From assembly GCF_000430045.1 (NCBI RefSeq), contig NZ_KE387027.1, positions 207,432 through 262,998 on the forward strand: 55,567 nucleotides of DNA, read 5' to 3'. Below, piece by piece: positions 19,032 to 26,903 of the stretch (its first letter is position 1; each line of letters begins with the position of its first letter). Both the position numbers and the translations under genes were made by a program. The stretch comes from Calidithermus chliarophilus DSM 9957 (GTDB lineage Bacteria > Deinococcota > Deinococci > Deinococcales > Thermaceae). The notes beneath the pieces were generated by a model. The model saw nothing but the letters and a program-made list of their open reading frames with translations. It did no database searches and was not told the origin of the DNA.

Positions 19032-19916
19032 CTAAACCCGCTCCCCTCTCTTCCTATCCAGCTCCCGCCTCGGACGCAGCAGTTGGGGGAGCTGGCTCAC
19101 CAGCGTGGCGCCCAGGATCAGGAGACCTCCCGCCAGCCCTTGCACGCCCAGGCGTTCGCCCAGCAGGAAGTAGGCCAGGATGGCGGCGTAGACGGGCTCG
19201 AGGGTGAAGGCGATGGCGGCTTCGGGGGCCGGGACGGTGCGCTGGCCCAGGGCCTGAAGCCAGACGCAGATGGCGGTGGCGATGAGGCCCAGGTAGAGCA
19301 TTTCGGCGTAGGGGAGCGTGGCCCAGTTCCAGGCCGGGCGCTCCCAGGCCACCCACACCCCCGAGAGCAGGGCCACGCCGAACATCTGCACGCCGGTGAT
19401 GGGCAGCGTGGGGTAGCTGCGCACCGCCACGAAGTGCTCGAGGCGCCAGATGTAGAAGGTGTAGGCCAGCGCGGTGCCCAGCGTCCAGAGGTCGCCCACG
19501 TTGGGCGGCGAGCCGTCGTAGGACAACAGGCCCACCCCCACGATCGCCATCAGCGCCGCTGCCCACACCGGCAGGCGCAGTTTGTGCCCGATCAGCCCCA
19601 GAAAAATCGGCAGGATCACCACGTAGAGCGTGGTGATGAAGGCGCTGCGGCTCGCCGTGGTGTACTCCAGCCCCACGGCCTGCGTGGCGTAGCCCAGCCA
19701 CAAGTAGAAGCCCAGCTCGAGCCCCGCCAGCCACACCTTACGCTCCAGCCGCAGCACGAAGGGCACGAAGCACAGCGCCGCCACCGCGAAGCGGGCCAGC
19801 GTGATCTGGGAGGCGCTGAGCGACTCCAGCGACTGCTTGATCACCACGAAGGTGGTGCCCCACAGCAGCGTGGCGATGTTGAGGTAGAGCAGCCCCAGCA
19901 GGTGGTCACGGCGCAC
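19032..19916 (-). CDS. EamA/DMT-superfamily transporter
   Basis: A 294-aa drug/metabolite-type permease with ten hydrophobic segments in two EamA repeats (ATLLWGTTFVVIK in the first, a second ending GGLLILGATLV). Substrate unknown. The GTG start was chosen because TAGACT (19924-19929) lies 7 nt before it. A longer frame would start inside the 3' end of gmhB. The gmhB stop is only about 30 bp upstream. Confidence 0.87.
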   Translation of the reverse strand: MRRDHLLGLLYLNIATLLWGTTFVVIKQSLESLSASQITLARFAVAALCFVPFVLRLERKVWLAGLELGFYLWLGYATQAVGLEYTTASRSAFITTLYVVILPIFLGLIGHKLRLPVWAAALMAIVGVGLLSYDGSPPNVGDLWTLGTALAYTFYIWRLEHFVAVRSYPTLPITGVQMFGVALLSGVWVAWERPAWNWATLPYAEMLYLGLIATAICVWLQALGQRTVPAPEAAIAFTLEPVYAAILAYFLLGERLGVQGLAGGLLILGATLVSQLPQLLRPRRELDRKRGERV

Positions 19917-19923
19917 GGCTCCA

Positions 19924-19929
19924 AGTCTA
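19924..19929 (-). promoter_or_regulatory. -10 box for leaderless EamA mRNA
   Basis: TAGACT, the same hexamer as at gmhB, ends 7 nt before the GTG. Confidence 0.5.
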
Positions 19930-19948
19930 CCGGGCGGGTGCGCCACCC

Positions 19949-20566
19949 TCACAGTGAGACGATGCGGGTTCTCGCACCGCTCACCGGAAGGCCACCCTGG
20001 CCTTGCCCGGCGATCCAGCGGGCCGCTTCTAGCAGATTTGCGGCGATGTAATCAGGCTCTACCGCGGCCCAGTCCTGGCGGTAACGCCCGAGCGAGGTCG
20101 CGCCGTGTCCGGTACGCACCAGAATGTTTCGACACCCTGCCCGCGCACCTGCCTGCATGTCGCTGTAGCCCATGTCCCCGATCATGAAGCATTCCTCGAG
20201 CTTCAGCCCGAGATCTTCAGCCGCCCGCAGCAGCATTCCCGGTGCGGGCTTCTTGTGCTCGCAGTCCCGGCGGTAGGCCTCGACGGAGGCCGTGGGGGAG
20301 TGGGGGCAGAAGTAGATGGCCTCGAGCCAGGCTCCGGCCCGCGCCAACTCCTGGGTCATGGCTTCGAAGCAGGTGTGCAACTGCGCCAGGGTAAACCGAC
20401 CATCGGCCACCCCCGATTGGTTGGTGACGACCACCACCCGCCAGCCTCGCTGGTTGAGGAGCCGAACGGCTTCGGCGGTAAAAGGAGCCAGTTTAAAATC
20501 ATCGGGGTGGCAGTAACCCCCTTCCAGGCTCATGGTCCCGTCTCGGTCGAGGAAAACAGCTTTCAC
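19949..20566 (-). CDS. gmhB: GmhB-like HAD phosphatase (D-glycero-manno-heptose 1,7-bisphosphate 7-phosphatase)
   Basis: A 205-aa HAD phosphatase. DRDGT at residues 7-11 carries the nucleophile and acid, TNQSG is motif II, KKPAPGM holds the motif III lysine and GDMGYSD is motif IV. The zinc loop characteristic of GmhB is present as CPH...CEH, with His in place of the usual last Cys. It may act in nucleotide-activated heptose synthesis or on another sugar bisphosphate. Start is GTG, 6 nt after TAGACT, with no Shine-Dalgarno site. Confidence 0.85.
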   Translation of the reverse strand: MKAVFLDRDGTMSLEGGYCHPDDFKLAPFTAEAVRLLNQRGWRVVVVTNQSGVADGRFTLAQLHTCFEAMTQELARAGAWLEAIYFCPHSPTASVEAYRRDCEHKKPAPGMLLRAAEDLGLKLEECFMIGDMGYSDMQAGARAGCRNILVRTGHGATSLGRYRQDWAAVEPDYIAANLLEAARWIAGQGQGGLPVSGARTRIVSL

Positions 20567-20572
20567 GAAGCC

Positions 20573-20578
20573 AGTCTA
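20573..20578 (-). promoter_or_regulatory. -10 box for leaderless gmhB mRNA
   Basis: TAGACT ends 6 nt before the GTG and overlaps the last codon of the upstream glutaredoxin gene. Confidence 0.5.
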
Positions 20579-20824
20579 TGGCTCGACGTGCTCACGGTAC
20601 CAGCGCTCGAGCCGGGGGATCGAGACCCCCAGGATGGCCTCGCTCTTGCCGTCCACCTCGAGCACCACCCCTGCGCTCAGCCCGCCCACCAGCTCCCTGA
20701 CCTTGCGCAGGCCCTGGGCGTCCTCGCCGATGTCCACGAACTCGAACTCCACGCCCTTCTGCTCGAGGAAGAGCTTGGCGACCTCACAGGGGCCGCAGCC
20801 GGTCAGTCCGTACACCTTGACCAT
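20576..20824 (-). CDS. Glutaredoxin-like protein
   Basis: An 82-aa single thioredoxin-fold domain with a CGPC active site at about residues 10-13 and the GVEFEFVDIGED strand-turn typical of glutaredoxin/NrdH-like proteins. The usual cis-Pro Thr-Val-Pro is replaced by LSAGVVLEV, so it is a divergent member. It starts 3 bp after the P-loop kinase stop, so the two form an operon. Confidence 0.8.
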   Translation of the reverse strand: MVKVYGLTGCGPCEVAKLFLEQKGVEFEFVDIGEDAQGLRKVRELVGGLSAGVVLEVDGKSEAILGVSIPRLERWYREHVEP

Positions 20825-20827
20825 GAC

Positions 20828-21370
20828 TCACCTCGAGGCCGCCGCCCGCGCCCCCGATTCCCGCAGCCAGGCCTCGAGCTCGCCCGGCGACGTGAAGCGC
20901 AGCACGGTGAGGTGGGGGTACTGGGCCCAGAGCCCGGGGTAGTGCCGCTTCTTGCGCCAGTGGCTCTTGAAGGCCCACAGCAGGATGGAATTGCGGCTGA
21001 ACATCTGCCGCCAGGTCTCGTAGTTGCCGTTGCAGACGGGCTTGCGGTCGATCACCCGGCTCAGGGTGCGCCGCAGCAGGCGCGTATAGACCAGCGGAAA
21101 GGGGTAATCGAGCCAGATGGCCGTGTCGGCCCGGGAGAGCAGGATGTCGCGGATGGCGCTGTAGTTGCCCTCCGTGACCCAGCGGGGCCCCCTAGTTGCT
21201 TTCTCGACCCTCGCCCGGAACTCCGGCTCAGGGGTGGGCACCCACCCCGGGTTCCAGTGCAGGGCGTCCGTCTCGAAGTAGGGCAGGCCCAGGCGCTCGC
21301 CGAGCCGCCTCGCCAGCGTGCTCTTGCCGCTGCCGGTGGTTCCGAATACGACGATCCGCTGCAAGGGCAT
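20828..21370 (-). CDS. P-loop kinase-like NTPase (adenylate-kinase-like/FlaR-type)
   Basis: A 180-aa protein with Walker A GTTGSGKST at about residues 10-18 and a WVTEGNYS segment. The fold resembles small nucleotide/shikimate-type kinases and the so-called topology modulation proteins. Substrate unknown. TATCCT (21379-21384) lies 8 nt before the ATG. Gene order places it at the head of a small operon with the glutaredoxin. Confidence 0.8.
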   Translation of the reverse strand: MPLQRIVVFGTTGSGKSTLARRLGERLGLPYFETDALHWNPGWVPTPEPEFRARVEKATRGPRWVTEGNYSAIRDILLSRADTAIWLDYPFPLVYTRLLRRTLSRVIDRKPVCNGNYETWRQMFSRNSILLWAFKSHWRKKRHYPGLWAQYPHLTVLRFTSPGELEAWLRESGARAAASR

Positions 21371-21394
21371 AGAGTTTCAGGATACACCGTGGGT

Positions 21395-21700
21395 GGAGGT
21401 CGGTGGCCGGACGCCGGGCGTGGGTCGTACGTCGTGCGTCCTACGTCGTACGCGAGACGCAAAACGCAAGACGCCGAACGCAAAACGCAAGACGCAAAAC
21501 GCTCTTTACCCCCCTTAGCAAGGGGGGCCGGGGGGGATAAACCCTCCCCGCCGGCGGGGAGGGTGGGGGAGGGGTCACCACATGCCACCGGCTGACGGCT
21601 GAAAGCTGACCGCTGACGGCTTACTCCTGACCGCTGACGGCTTACTCCTGACCGCTGACGGCTTACTCCTGACCGCTGACGGCTTACTCCTGACCGCTTC
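21395..21700. repeat. Composite intergenic repeat (copy 6, reversed) with 21-bp tandem array
   Basis: It holds GTACG segment, CGCAAAACGC units, CCCCCCTTAGCAAGGGGGG palindrome, GGGGAGGG hairpin and a GCTGACGGCTGAAAGC segment. The last module is expanded into four exact 21-bp units (21607-21690) plus an 8-bp partial unit. The array abuts the 3' end of the ABC permease gene. Confidence 0.85.
21607..21690. repeat. Four perfect 21-bp tandem repeats
   Basis: Units start at 21607, 21628, 21649 and 21670 with no mismatch. There are no spacers, so it is not a CRISPR array. The unit is an expanded form of the GCTGACGGCT module of the composite repeat. Confidence 0.9.
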
Positions 21701-22554
21701 TACAGATCCCGCTTGCGGAAGATCCAAACTGCCAGCGCCAACGCCGCGACGATATACGCGCCCACCCATAGCAGGAAAAGGGGATCGGCGGGGCGGTTCC
21801 CGGCGAAGGGGTTGCCTTCGGGGCCTTGGCGGGAGAGCTGGAGCAGTTCGGGGCTTTGTAGGTAGTAGGAGGCGAAGCGCCAGAGGGCGTCGGTGGGGAT
21901 GAGCCAGGTGCTGGCTTTGGAAAGGCGCTCGAGCAGCGGCGTGTTGGTGAACTGGGCGATGAAGCCTAAGATGCCGCCGGTCCAGCCCATCCCGTAGAGC
22001 ACCACCTGGCCGATGCCGTTGGTGAGGGTGGGCAGGAAGGAGGAGCCCAGCAGGGTGAGGGTGAGCAGCAGCACGGCGTTGAGGCCCATCAGGCCCAGGG
22101 CGGGGAGGGGCTCGGGGGGGAGGTAGCCCACCATCAGCCAGGTGCCCAGCAGCAGGCCGCCCCCGGTGAGGGTCATGTAGGCGAAGGCCAGCAGGCTCAT
22201 GCCCAGCCACTTGCCCAGCACCACCTCGGCGCGGCTCAGGGGCTTGGTGAGCACGGTGTGGAGGGTCCCGGCCTCGAGCTCGCCCGAGAGGCTGCCCACC
22301 CCGCTGAACACGCTCACCAGGCCGCCCAGGAAGTTCACCATGTACAAGCCCATCAGCACCACGAACATCCAGGCGAACTCGGCCTGGGGGAAGCGCTCGA
22401 GGCCCGCTTCCCGCGCCCGCCGCTCGAAAGCCTGCTCCTGGAGGTAGACCCCGTAGAAGAAGAAGGCCAAAAACAGCACGGTGAGCAGCGCCAGGGCGAA
22501 GAGCAGCCGCTTGCGCGCCGCCTCGCGCAGGGTGAAGCGGGCCACCTTGAGCAT
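21700..22554 (-). CDS. ABC-2 type transporter permease
   Basis: A 284-aa membrane protein with about six hydrophobic segments, an N-terminal cytoplasmic amphipathic start (RFTLREAARKR) and the GELEAGTLHTVLTKPLSR loop typical of ABC-2/NatB-like export permeases. The start overlaps the stop of the upstream ATPase gene, so the two subunits are coupled. Substrate unknown. Confidence 0.92.
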   Translation of the reverse strand: MLKVARFTLREAARKRLLFALALLTVLFLAFFFYGVYLQEQAFERRAREAGLERFPQAEFAWMFVVLMGLYMVNFLGGLVSVFSGVGSLSGELEAGTLHTVLTKPLSRAEVVLGKWLGMSLLAFAYMTLTGGGLLLGTWLMVGYLPPEPLPALGLMGLNAVLLLTLTLLGSSFLPTLTNGIGQVVLYGMGWTGGILGFIAQFTNTPLLERLSKASTWLIPTDALWRFASYYLQSPELLQLSRQGPEGNPFAGNRPADPLFLLWVGAYIVAALALAVWIFRKRDL

Positions 22555-23477
22555 CAGGCCCCCCTCCGCTCGACCTTGTCGCTCACGAGCGAGACGAACA
22601 GCTCTTCCAGGCTCAGGCGCCGGGGGGTCAGGGCGTAAAGCTGGGCTCCGCTCCGAAAGATGGCCTCGGCCAGGCGCGGGAGCTTGGCCTCGGAGTCCAC
22701 CTCGAGCACCGCGCCCTGCCCGTCGGTGGAGCGCAGGGTGCCCAGGTCCTTCAGGCGCTCGAGCAGGCCGGGGGAGAGGGCGTCTACGCGCAGCTCGACC
22801 TCGAGGCGCTCGGCCAGCAGCTCGCCCATGCGCCCGCTGCGCACCACCCGCCCCCGGTGCACGACGGCGATGCGGTCGCAGGTCTGCTCGACCTCGGAGA
22901 GCAGGTGCGAGTTGAGGAAGACCGTGGTGCCCTGGGCCTTGAGCTGCCCGATGATCTCGCGCACCTCGCGCCGCCCCAGCGGGTCGAGGGCGCTGGTGGG
23001 CTCGTCGAGGAAGACCAGCCGGGGCCGGTGCAGGATGGCCTGCGCCAGCCCGATGCGCTGCTGCATCCCCTTGGAGTAGCCCCGGATGCGCTCGCGCTCG
23101 CGCCCCAGAAGCCCGACCTGCTCGAGCACCTCCGGGATGCGCCGCCGCAGCTCGGCCGCCTCCATCCCGTACAGCTCGCCGTGGAAGCGCAAGAACTCTT
23201 CCCCGGTCAGCCAGTCGTGGAAACGGAACATCTCGGGCAAGAACCCGATGAAGCGCCGGGTCTCCTTGTCCTGCGGCGAGTGCCCCAGCACCTCGAGCTT
23301 CCCCGCCGTGGGGTAGGTCAGGCCCAGCAGCATCTTGACGGTGGTGGTCTTGCCCGCCCCGTTGGGACCGAGAAACCCGAACACCTCCCCCTGCTCGACC
23401 TCGAGGCTCACGTCCTCGACGGCTGGCCTCCCCCGGAATACCTTGCGCAGGTGCGCGGTGCGGATGGCGGCTGGCAC
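22554..23477 (-). CDS. ABC transporter ATP-binding protein (ABC-2 exporter)
   Basis: A 307-aa NatA/CcmA-like ATPase. Walker A is GPNGAGKTT, the Q-loop precedes GFLPEMFRFHDWLT, the signature is YSKGMQQR, Walker B is LVFLDEPTSALDP and the switch is NSHLL. An 80-residue C-terminal extension is typical of exporters that pair with ABC-2 permeases. Start is GTG, 7 nt after TATACT (23485-23490), without a Shine-Dalgarno site. Confidence 0.93.
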   Translation of the reverse strand: MPAAIRTAHLRKVFRGRPAVEDVSLEVEQGEVFGFLGPNGAGKTTTVKMLLGLTYPTAGKLEVLGHSPQDKETRRFIGFLPEMFRFHDWLTGEEFLRFHGELYGMEAAELRRRIPEVLEQVGLLGRERERIRGYSKGMQQRIGLAQAILHRPRLVFLDEPTSALDPLGRREVREIIGQLKAQGTTVFLNSHLLSEVEQTCDRIAVVHRGRVVRSGRMGELLAERLEVELRVDALSPGLLERLKDLGTLRSTDGQGAVLEVDSEAKLPRLAEAIFRSGAQLYALTPRRLSLEELFVSLVSDKVERRGA

Positions 23478-23484
23478 AGGGGCG

Positions 23485-23490
23485 AGTATA
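23485..23490 (-). promoter_or_regulatory. -10 box for leaderless ABC exporter mRNA
   Basis: TATACT ends 7 nt before the GTG of the ATPase gene. Confidence 0.55.
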
Positions 23491-23587
23491 CGGGCCGGAA
23501 AAATTAGAGCGGTATGGCAGGGAGGGGATAGAGGAGAGGGACAGTCAGGGAGACCCGTGGCCCGCGGTCGGTCGAGGGCCGAGGGTC

Positions 23588-23630
23588 AGGACGTCTTGCG
23601 TTTAGCGTTCGGCGTTTGACGTACGACCTC
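23588..23630. repeat. Intergenic repeat fragment (copy 7)
   Basis: A short copy with GCGTTTAGCG units and a GACGTACGACC segment in the orientation of copies 1, 3 and 4. Confidence 0.55.
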
Positions 23631-23633
23631 CAT

Positions 23634-23717
23634 TCACCGCCATTCGATCACGGGAACGCCCAGGATGAGCAGCTCCCACCAGCGGAGCCGGGGCTTTTGC
23701 CGTGCATTCCAGACCAT
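23634..23717 (-). CDS. Possible 27-aa membrane peptide
   Basis: A short frame beginning MVWNARQK, with a basic first half and a hydrophobic second half (WWELLILGVPVI). TATTCT lies 5 nt before its ATG, close to the leaderless spacing seen elsewhere. Local GC is lower than in neighbouring genes. It may be a genuine small membrane protein or chance; no family recognised. Confidence 0.25.
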   Translation of the reverse strand: MVWNARQKPRLRWWELLILGVPVIEWR

Positions 23718-23766
23718 GCCTAAGAATAACCCGGAATTGGTCCGGAGTGCGTGAAAATTGGCGTTA

Positions 23767-23783
23767 TATGGACCGTGTCCATA
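23767..23783. promoter_or_regulatory. 17-bp palindrome
   Basis: TATGGAC and GTCCATA flank a 3-bp centre. The size and symmetry suit a repressor operator, but no obvious target gene begins here. Confidence 0.4.
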
Positions 23784-23818
23784 CCGATGGATTGTTGGGC
23801 TCCGAAGTGCGATGGAAA

Positions 23819-23856
23819 GGGCCCCCAAGCACTCCCGGGGGCCCGATGATTTTTTT
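23819..23856. terminator. Strong GC hairpin downstream of uppS
   Basis: GGGCCCCC (23819-23826) and GGGGGCCC (23837-23844) form an 8-bp stem. On the minus strand, the direction of uppS, it is followed by TTT and preceded by seven A residues. On the plus strand seven T residues follow after 5 nt. It probably ends the uppS transcript and may work both ways. Confidence 0.65.
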
Positions 23857-23861
23857 AACGC

Positions 23862-24704
23862 CTACTTGCCGAAGCGGCGTTCGCGGCCCTGGTAGGCCCG
23901 AATGGCCCGCAGGAAGTCCACGCGGCGGAAGGCGGGCCAGAAGGCGTCGAAGAAGTAGTACTCGCTGTAGGCGGCCTGCCACAGCAAAAAGCCCGAGAGC
24001 CGGATCTCGCCCGAGGTGCGGATGATGAAGTCGGGGTCGGGGACGCCGGCGGTGTAGAGGCGCTCGGAGATGTGCTCCATGTCGAGCTCGGCGGCGAGCT
24101 CTTCAGGGCTCTTGCCGGTGTGAGCGGCTTCCAGGAGCAGGCTTTTGACCGCGTCCACGATCTCCTCGCGCCCGCCGTAGCCCATGGCGATGTTGAGCAG
24201 CATGCCCTCGTGGTGCTTGGTGGCCTCCTCGAGCTCCTCCAGCGCCTGCAGCACCTTCGGGGGGAAGCGGTCGTGGCGCCCGATGACCTTGACCCGCACC
24301 TCGTTGGCGTGGATGCGCGGGTCCTGGGCCATGCGCCGCGCCTCCTTGACGAAGAGGTTCATGAGGGTCTCGACCTCGACCTGTGAGCGGTTGAAGTTGT
24401 CGGTGGAGAAGACCCAGATGGTGACGGTGGGGATCTTGAGCTCCAAGCACCACTCGAGCACCTCGTAGGCCTTCTGCACGCCGAACTCGTGCCCTTCGTG
24501 GCCGGCGAGGCCCAGCTCGCGGGCGAAGCGCCGGTTGCCGTCTAGAATCATGCCCAGGTGGCGGGGCACGTGGCCGTGGCGCACCTCGGCCTCCAGCCGT
24601 TTCTCGTACCACCAATACAGCGGCTTGAGCGCGCCGCGCAGCAGGTTGATGACCTGCTGCCGCAGGGAAGTCTTGCGGGGAATTAACGGGGTGTCTACTG
24701 CCAT
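23862..24704 (-). CDS. uppS: Isoprenyl transferase (cis-prenyltransferase, UppS family)
   Basis: A 280-aa cis-prenyltransferase that extends an allylic diphosphate with isopentenyl diphosphate to give the lipid carrier for wall synthesis. Catalytic Asp lies in MILDGNRRFAR, with conserved GYGGREEIVDA and the substrate-binding RTSGEIRLSGFLLWQ; the usual RLSNF is RLSGF here. The 35-residue basic N-terminal stretch (LYWWYEKRLE) resembles actinobacterial short-chain Z-prenyl synthases, so product length is uncertain. Confidence 0.92.
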   Translation of the reverse strand: MAVDTPLIPRKTSLRQQVINLLRGALKPLYWWYEKRLEAEVRHGHVPRHLGMILDGNRRFARELGLAGHEGHEFGVQKAYEVLEWCLELKIPTVTIWVFSTDNFNRSQVEVETLMNLFVKEARRMAQDPRIHANEVRVKVIGRHDRFPPKVLQALEELEEATKHHEGMLLNIAMGYGGREEIVDAVKSLLLEAAHTGKSPEELAAELDMEHISERLYTAGVPDPDFIIRTSGEIRLSGFLLWQAAYSEYYFFDAFWPAFRRVDFLRAIRAYQGRERRFGK

Positions 24705-24769
24705 GCGCGAACCTCGAGGTCCAGTCCGAAGCCCATTCTAGCGCCCGTAGCGTCCGGGCGGGGCGCCGC

Positions 24770-26752
24770 CTACCGGCCCTCGGCCGCCGGCGGGGCCTTG
24801 TCGGCGGGCTTGCCCTTCACCGCGTACATCTCGCGGTCGGCGTGGCGGTACAGGGCGTCGGCGTCGGTGCCGTCGCGGGGGTAGAGGGCCAGGCCGATGG
24901 AGGCGGTGACCTCGAGCGCCCGGTTGCCGATGCGCACGCTGGTGTTCACCTCGGCGCCCATCTTGCGGGCGAGGCGCTCGGCCATCTGCACCGAGGGGAG
25001 GTCGGCCAGGATGACGCCGAACTCGTCGCCGCCCAGGCGGGCCACGGTGTCGCCGGGGCGCACGGCGGCGGCGAGCTGGCGGGCCACGCTGCGCAGGAGC
25101 TCGTCGCCGGTGGCGTGGCTGAAGGTGTCGTTGACCTTCTTGAAGTTGTCGAGGTCGATGTAGAGCACCCCCACCAGGCGGCCCTTCTCCTCGGCGCGCT
25201 GCATGGCCTGGGTGAGGCGCTGCTGGTAGAGCATGCGGTTGGGGAGCTTGGTGAGGGGGTCGTGGGTGGCCTGGTACTCGAGCTGCTCGATGAGGCCCTG
25301 GCGGTCGACGGCGATGGCGGCGAGGTCGGCGACGATGTGCGCGGCGCGCACGTCGGGCTCGAGGGGGCTGGGGCTGATGACGGTGAGCGCGCCCAGCACC
25401 ACCTCCTTGGAGGTCACGGGGAGGGTGAGGGCGCTGCGGTAGCCGCTGCGCAGCAGCAGTTGGCGGGCGGGGTCGTCGAGGTGCTGCTCCTGCTCGAAGT
25501 CGGGCATGGCCGAGGCCTCGCCCTCCTGCACGCGGTAGCCCAGCGGCCCCGTCGCGCCCGCCTCGAAGAAGCGGCGCAGGGTCTCGGGGAGGTTGGCGCT
25601 GGCAGCGAAGCGCACCCGCCCGCTCTTGAGCACCTGGATGGCGCAGGCCACCTCGGGGAGCTGGGCGGCGAGCATCTCCATGAGCACCTCGAGGATGTCC
25701 TCCAGCTCGGCCCCCCGCGCGATGAGCTCCAGGGCCAGGTTGCGGTCGCGCTCGAGCCGCACCGCGCGCTTATGGTCGGTCACGTCCACGATCAGGCCGC
25801 GCAGCCGCACGGTGCCGTCCACCTCGCGCAGCGCCGAGATGCGGTCCTGGAACCAGTGCAGCCGCCCGTCCTTGTCGAGGGCGCGGTACTCGACCTCGGC
25901 GGTCTCGAGGGTGATCGCCAGGGTGCGCAGGCGCTGGGCCACCTGCTCGAAGTCGCTGGGGTAGAGCACCCTGGGCCACACGCTCTTCTCGCGCGGGCCC
26001 AGGAACTCGCTCATGCCGTAGCCCAGCACCCGCTCGATCTGGCGGCTGACGAAGGTGAAGACCAGGCTGTCCTTGTGGAGCTCGGCCTCCCACACCACGC
26101 CCTCGAGGCTGTTGACGAGCTCCTGGTAGAGCGTGCGCGACTTGCGCAACTCCTCCTCGGCCCGCTGGCGCTCGGCGAGCTCGGTCTTGAGCTGGTCGAA
26201 GAGGTGGGCGTTCTCCAGCAGCGGGGAGGCGGCCCTCGAGACCGCCTCCACCAGCACGATCTCGCTGCGCCCGAACTTGCGCGGCTCGTAGCTGTCGAGG
26301 CCCAGCGTGCCCACCACCCGGTCCCCCGCCAGGATGGGCACGATCAGCATGGACACCACCCCGAAGTGCCTGGCGGCCTCGCGGCCCGCGCCCATGCGGG
26401 GGTCGTTCTGCGCGTCGAGCACGGCCACGGGCTTGCGGGTCTTGATGACCTTCTGGGTGATGACGTTGCCCTTGAGGGGGATGCGGTCGTTGAGGCCGGT
26501 GCGGTGCTCGCCGCCGAACTCGGCCACCACCGTGAGGTGCTGCCCGTCCTCCGACATGCGCGCGAAGCCCGCGTGCTGCACGCCCACCACCTCCACCAGC
26601 TCGCTGCAGATGACGTTGAGCACCGTGAGGGGCTCGAGCGGCGCCCCCGAGGTGGCGACGATCTGCTTGAGCATGGTGGCCTCGCGCAGCCTTCGCTCGA
26701 GTTCGCTTTTGCTGAGGGCGGTGACGGGGTTGGGGCGGGGCTGGGCTTTCAT
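24770..26752 (-). CDS. Diguanylate cyclase with GAF-PAS-GAF sensor domains
   Basis: A 660-aa cytoplasmic signalling protein that makes cyclic di-GMP. Order: short coiled start, GAF (about 35-190), coiled linker, PAS (about 210-330), second GAF (about 345-480) and GGDEF domain (about 495-650). The active site is intact (ARLGGDEFG), and RPGD five residues upstream is the product-inhibition I-site. No membrane segment. Starts at ATG without a Shine-Dalgarno site. A TATGAT about 35 bp upstream is a possible -10 box. Confidence 0.92.
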   Translation of the reverse strand: MKAQPRPNPVTALSKSELERRLREATMLKQIVATSGAPLEPLTVLNVICSELVEVVGVQHAGFARMSEDGQHLTVVAEFGGEHRTGLNDRIPLKGNVITQKVIKTRKPVAVLDAQNDPRMGAGREAARHFGVVSMLIVPILAGDRVVGTLGLDSYEPRKFGRSEIVLVEAVSRAASPLLENAHLFDQLKTELAERQRAEEELRKSRTLYQELVNSLEGVVWEAELHKDSLVFTFVSRQIERVLGYGMSEFLGPREKSVWPRVLYPSDFEQVAQRLRTLAITLETAEVEYRALDKDGRLHWFQDRISALREVDGTVRLRGLIVDVTDHKRAVRLERDRNLALELIARGAELEDILEVLMEMLAAQLPEVACAIQVLKSGRVRFAASANLPETLRRFFEAGATGPLGYRVQEGEASAMPDFEQEQHLDDPARQLLLRSGYRSALTLPVTSKEVVLGALTVISPSPLEPDVRAAHIVADLAAIAVDRQGLIEQLEYQATHDPLTKLPNRMLYQQRLTQAMQRAEEKGRLVGVLYIDLDNFKKVNDTFSHATGDELLRSVARQLAAAVRPGDTVARLGGDEFGVILADLPSVQMAERLARKMGAEVNTSVRIGNRALEVTASIGLALYPRDGTDADALYRHADREMYAVKGKPADKAPPAAEGR

Positions 26753-26890
26753 AACGCGCGCCGGGTGGTGCTTACCGAAGAGAGATCATACCCTTTTTGT
26801 GCTCTTCGCCCCGGTTTTATGGGAAAACGGAAAATTTCGCGAGACGCGGCGGGGTGATCGGGGCCGCTGACCAAACCCCGCCAAAGGCGA

Positions 26891-26896
26891 TAGGCT
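26891..26896 (+). promoter_or_regulatory. -10 box for leaderless zapE mRNA
   Basis: TAGGCT ends 7 nt before the GTG. CTGACC, 18 bp further upstream, is a possible -35. Confidence 0.5.
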
Positions 26897-26903
26897 TGAA
26901 GCC

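Noticed and set aside
21607-21690. CRISPR array
   Set aside because: The 21-bp units are directly adjacent with no spacers, and no cas gene is present.
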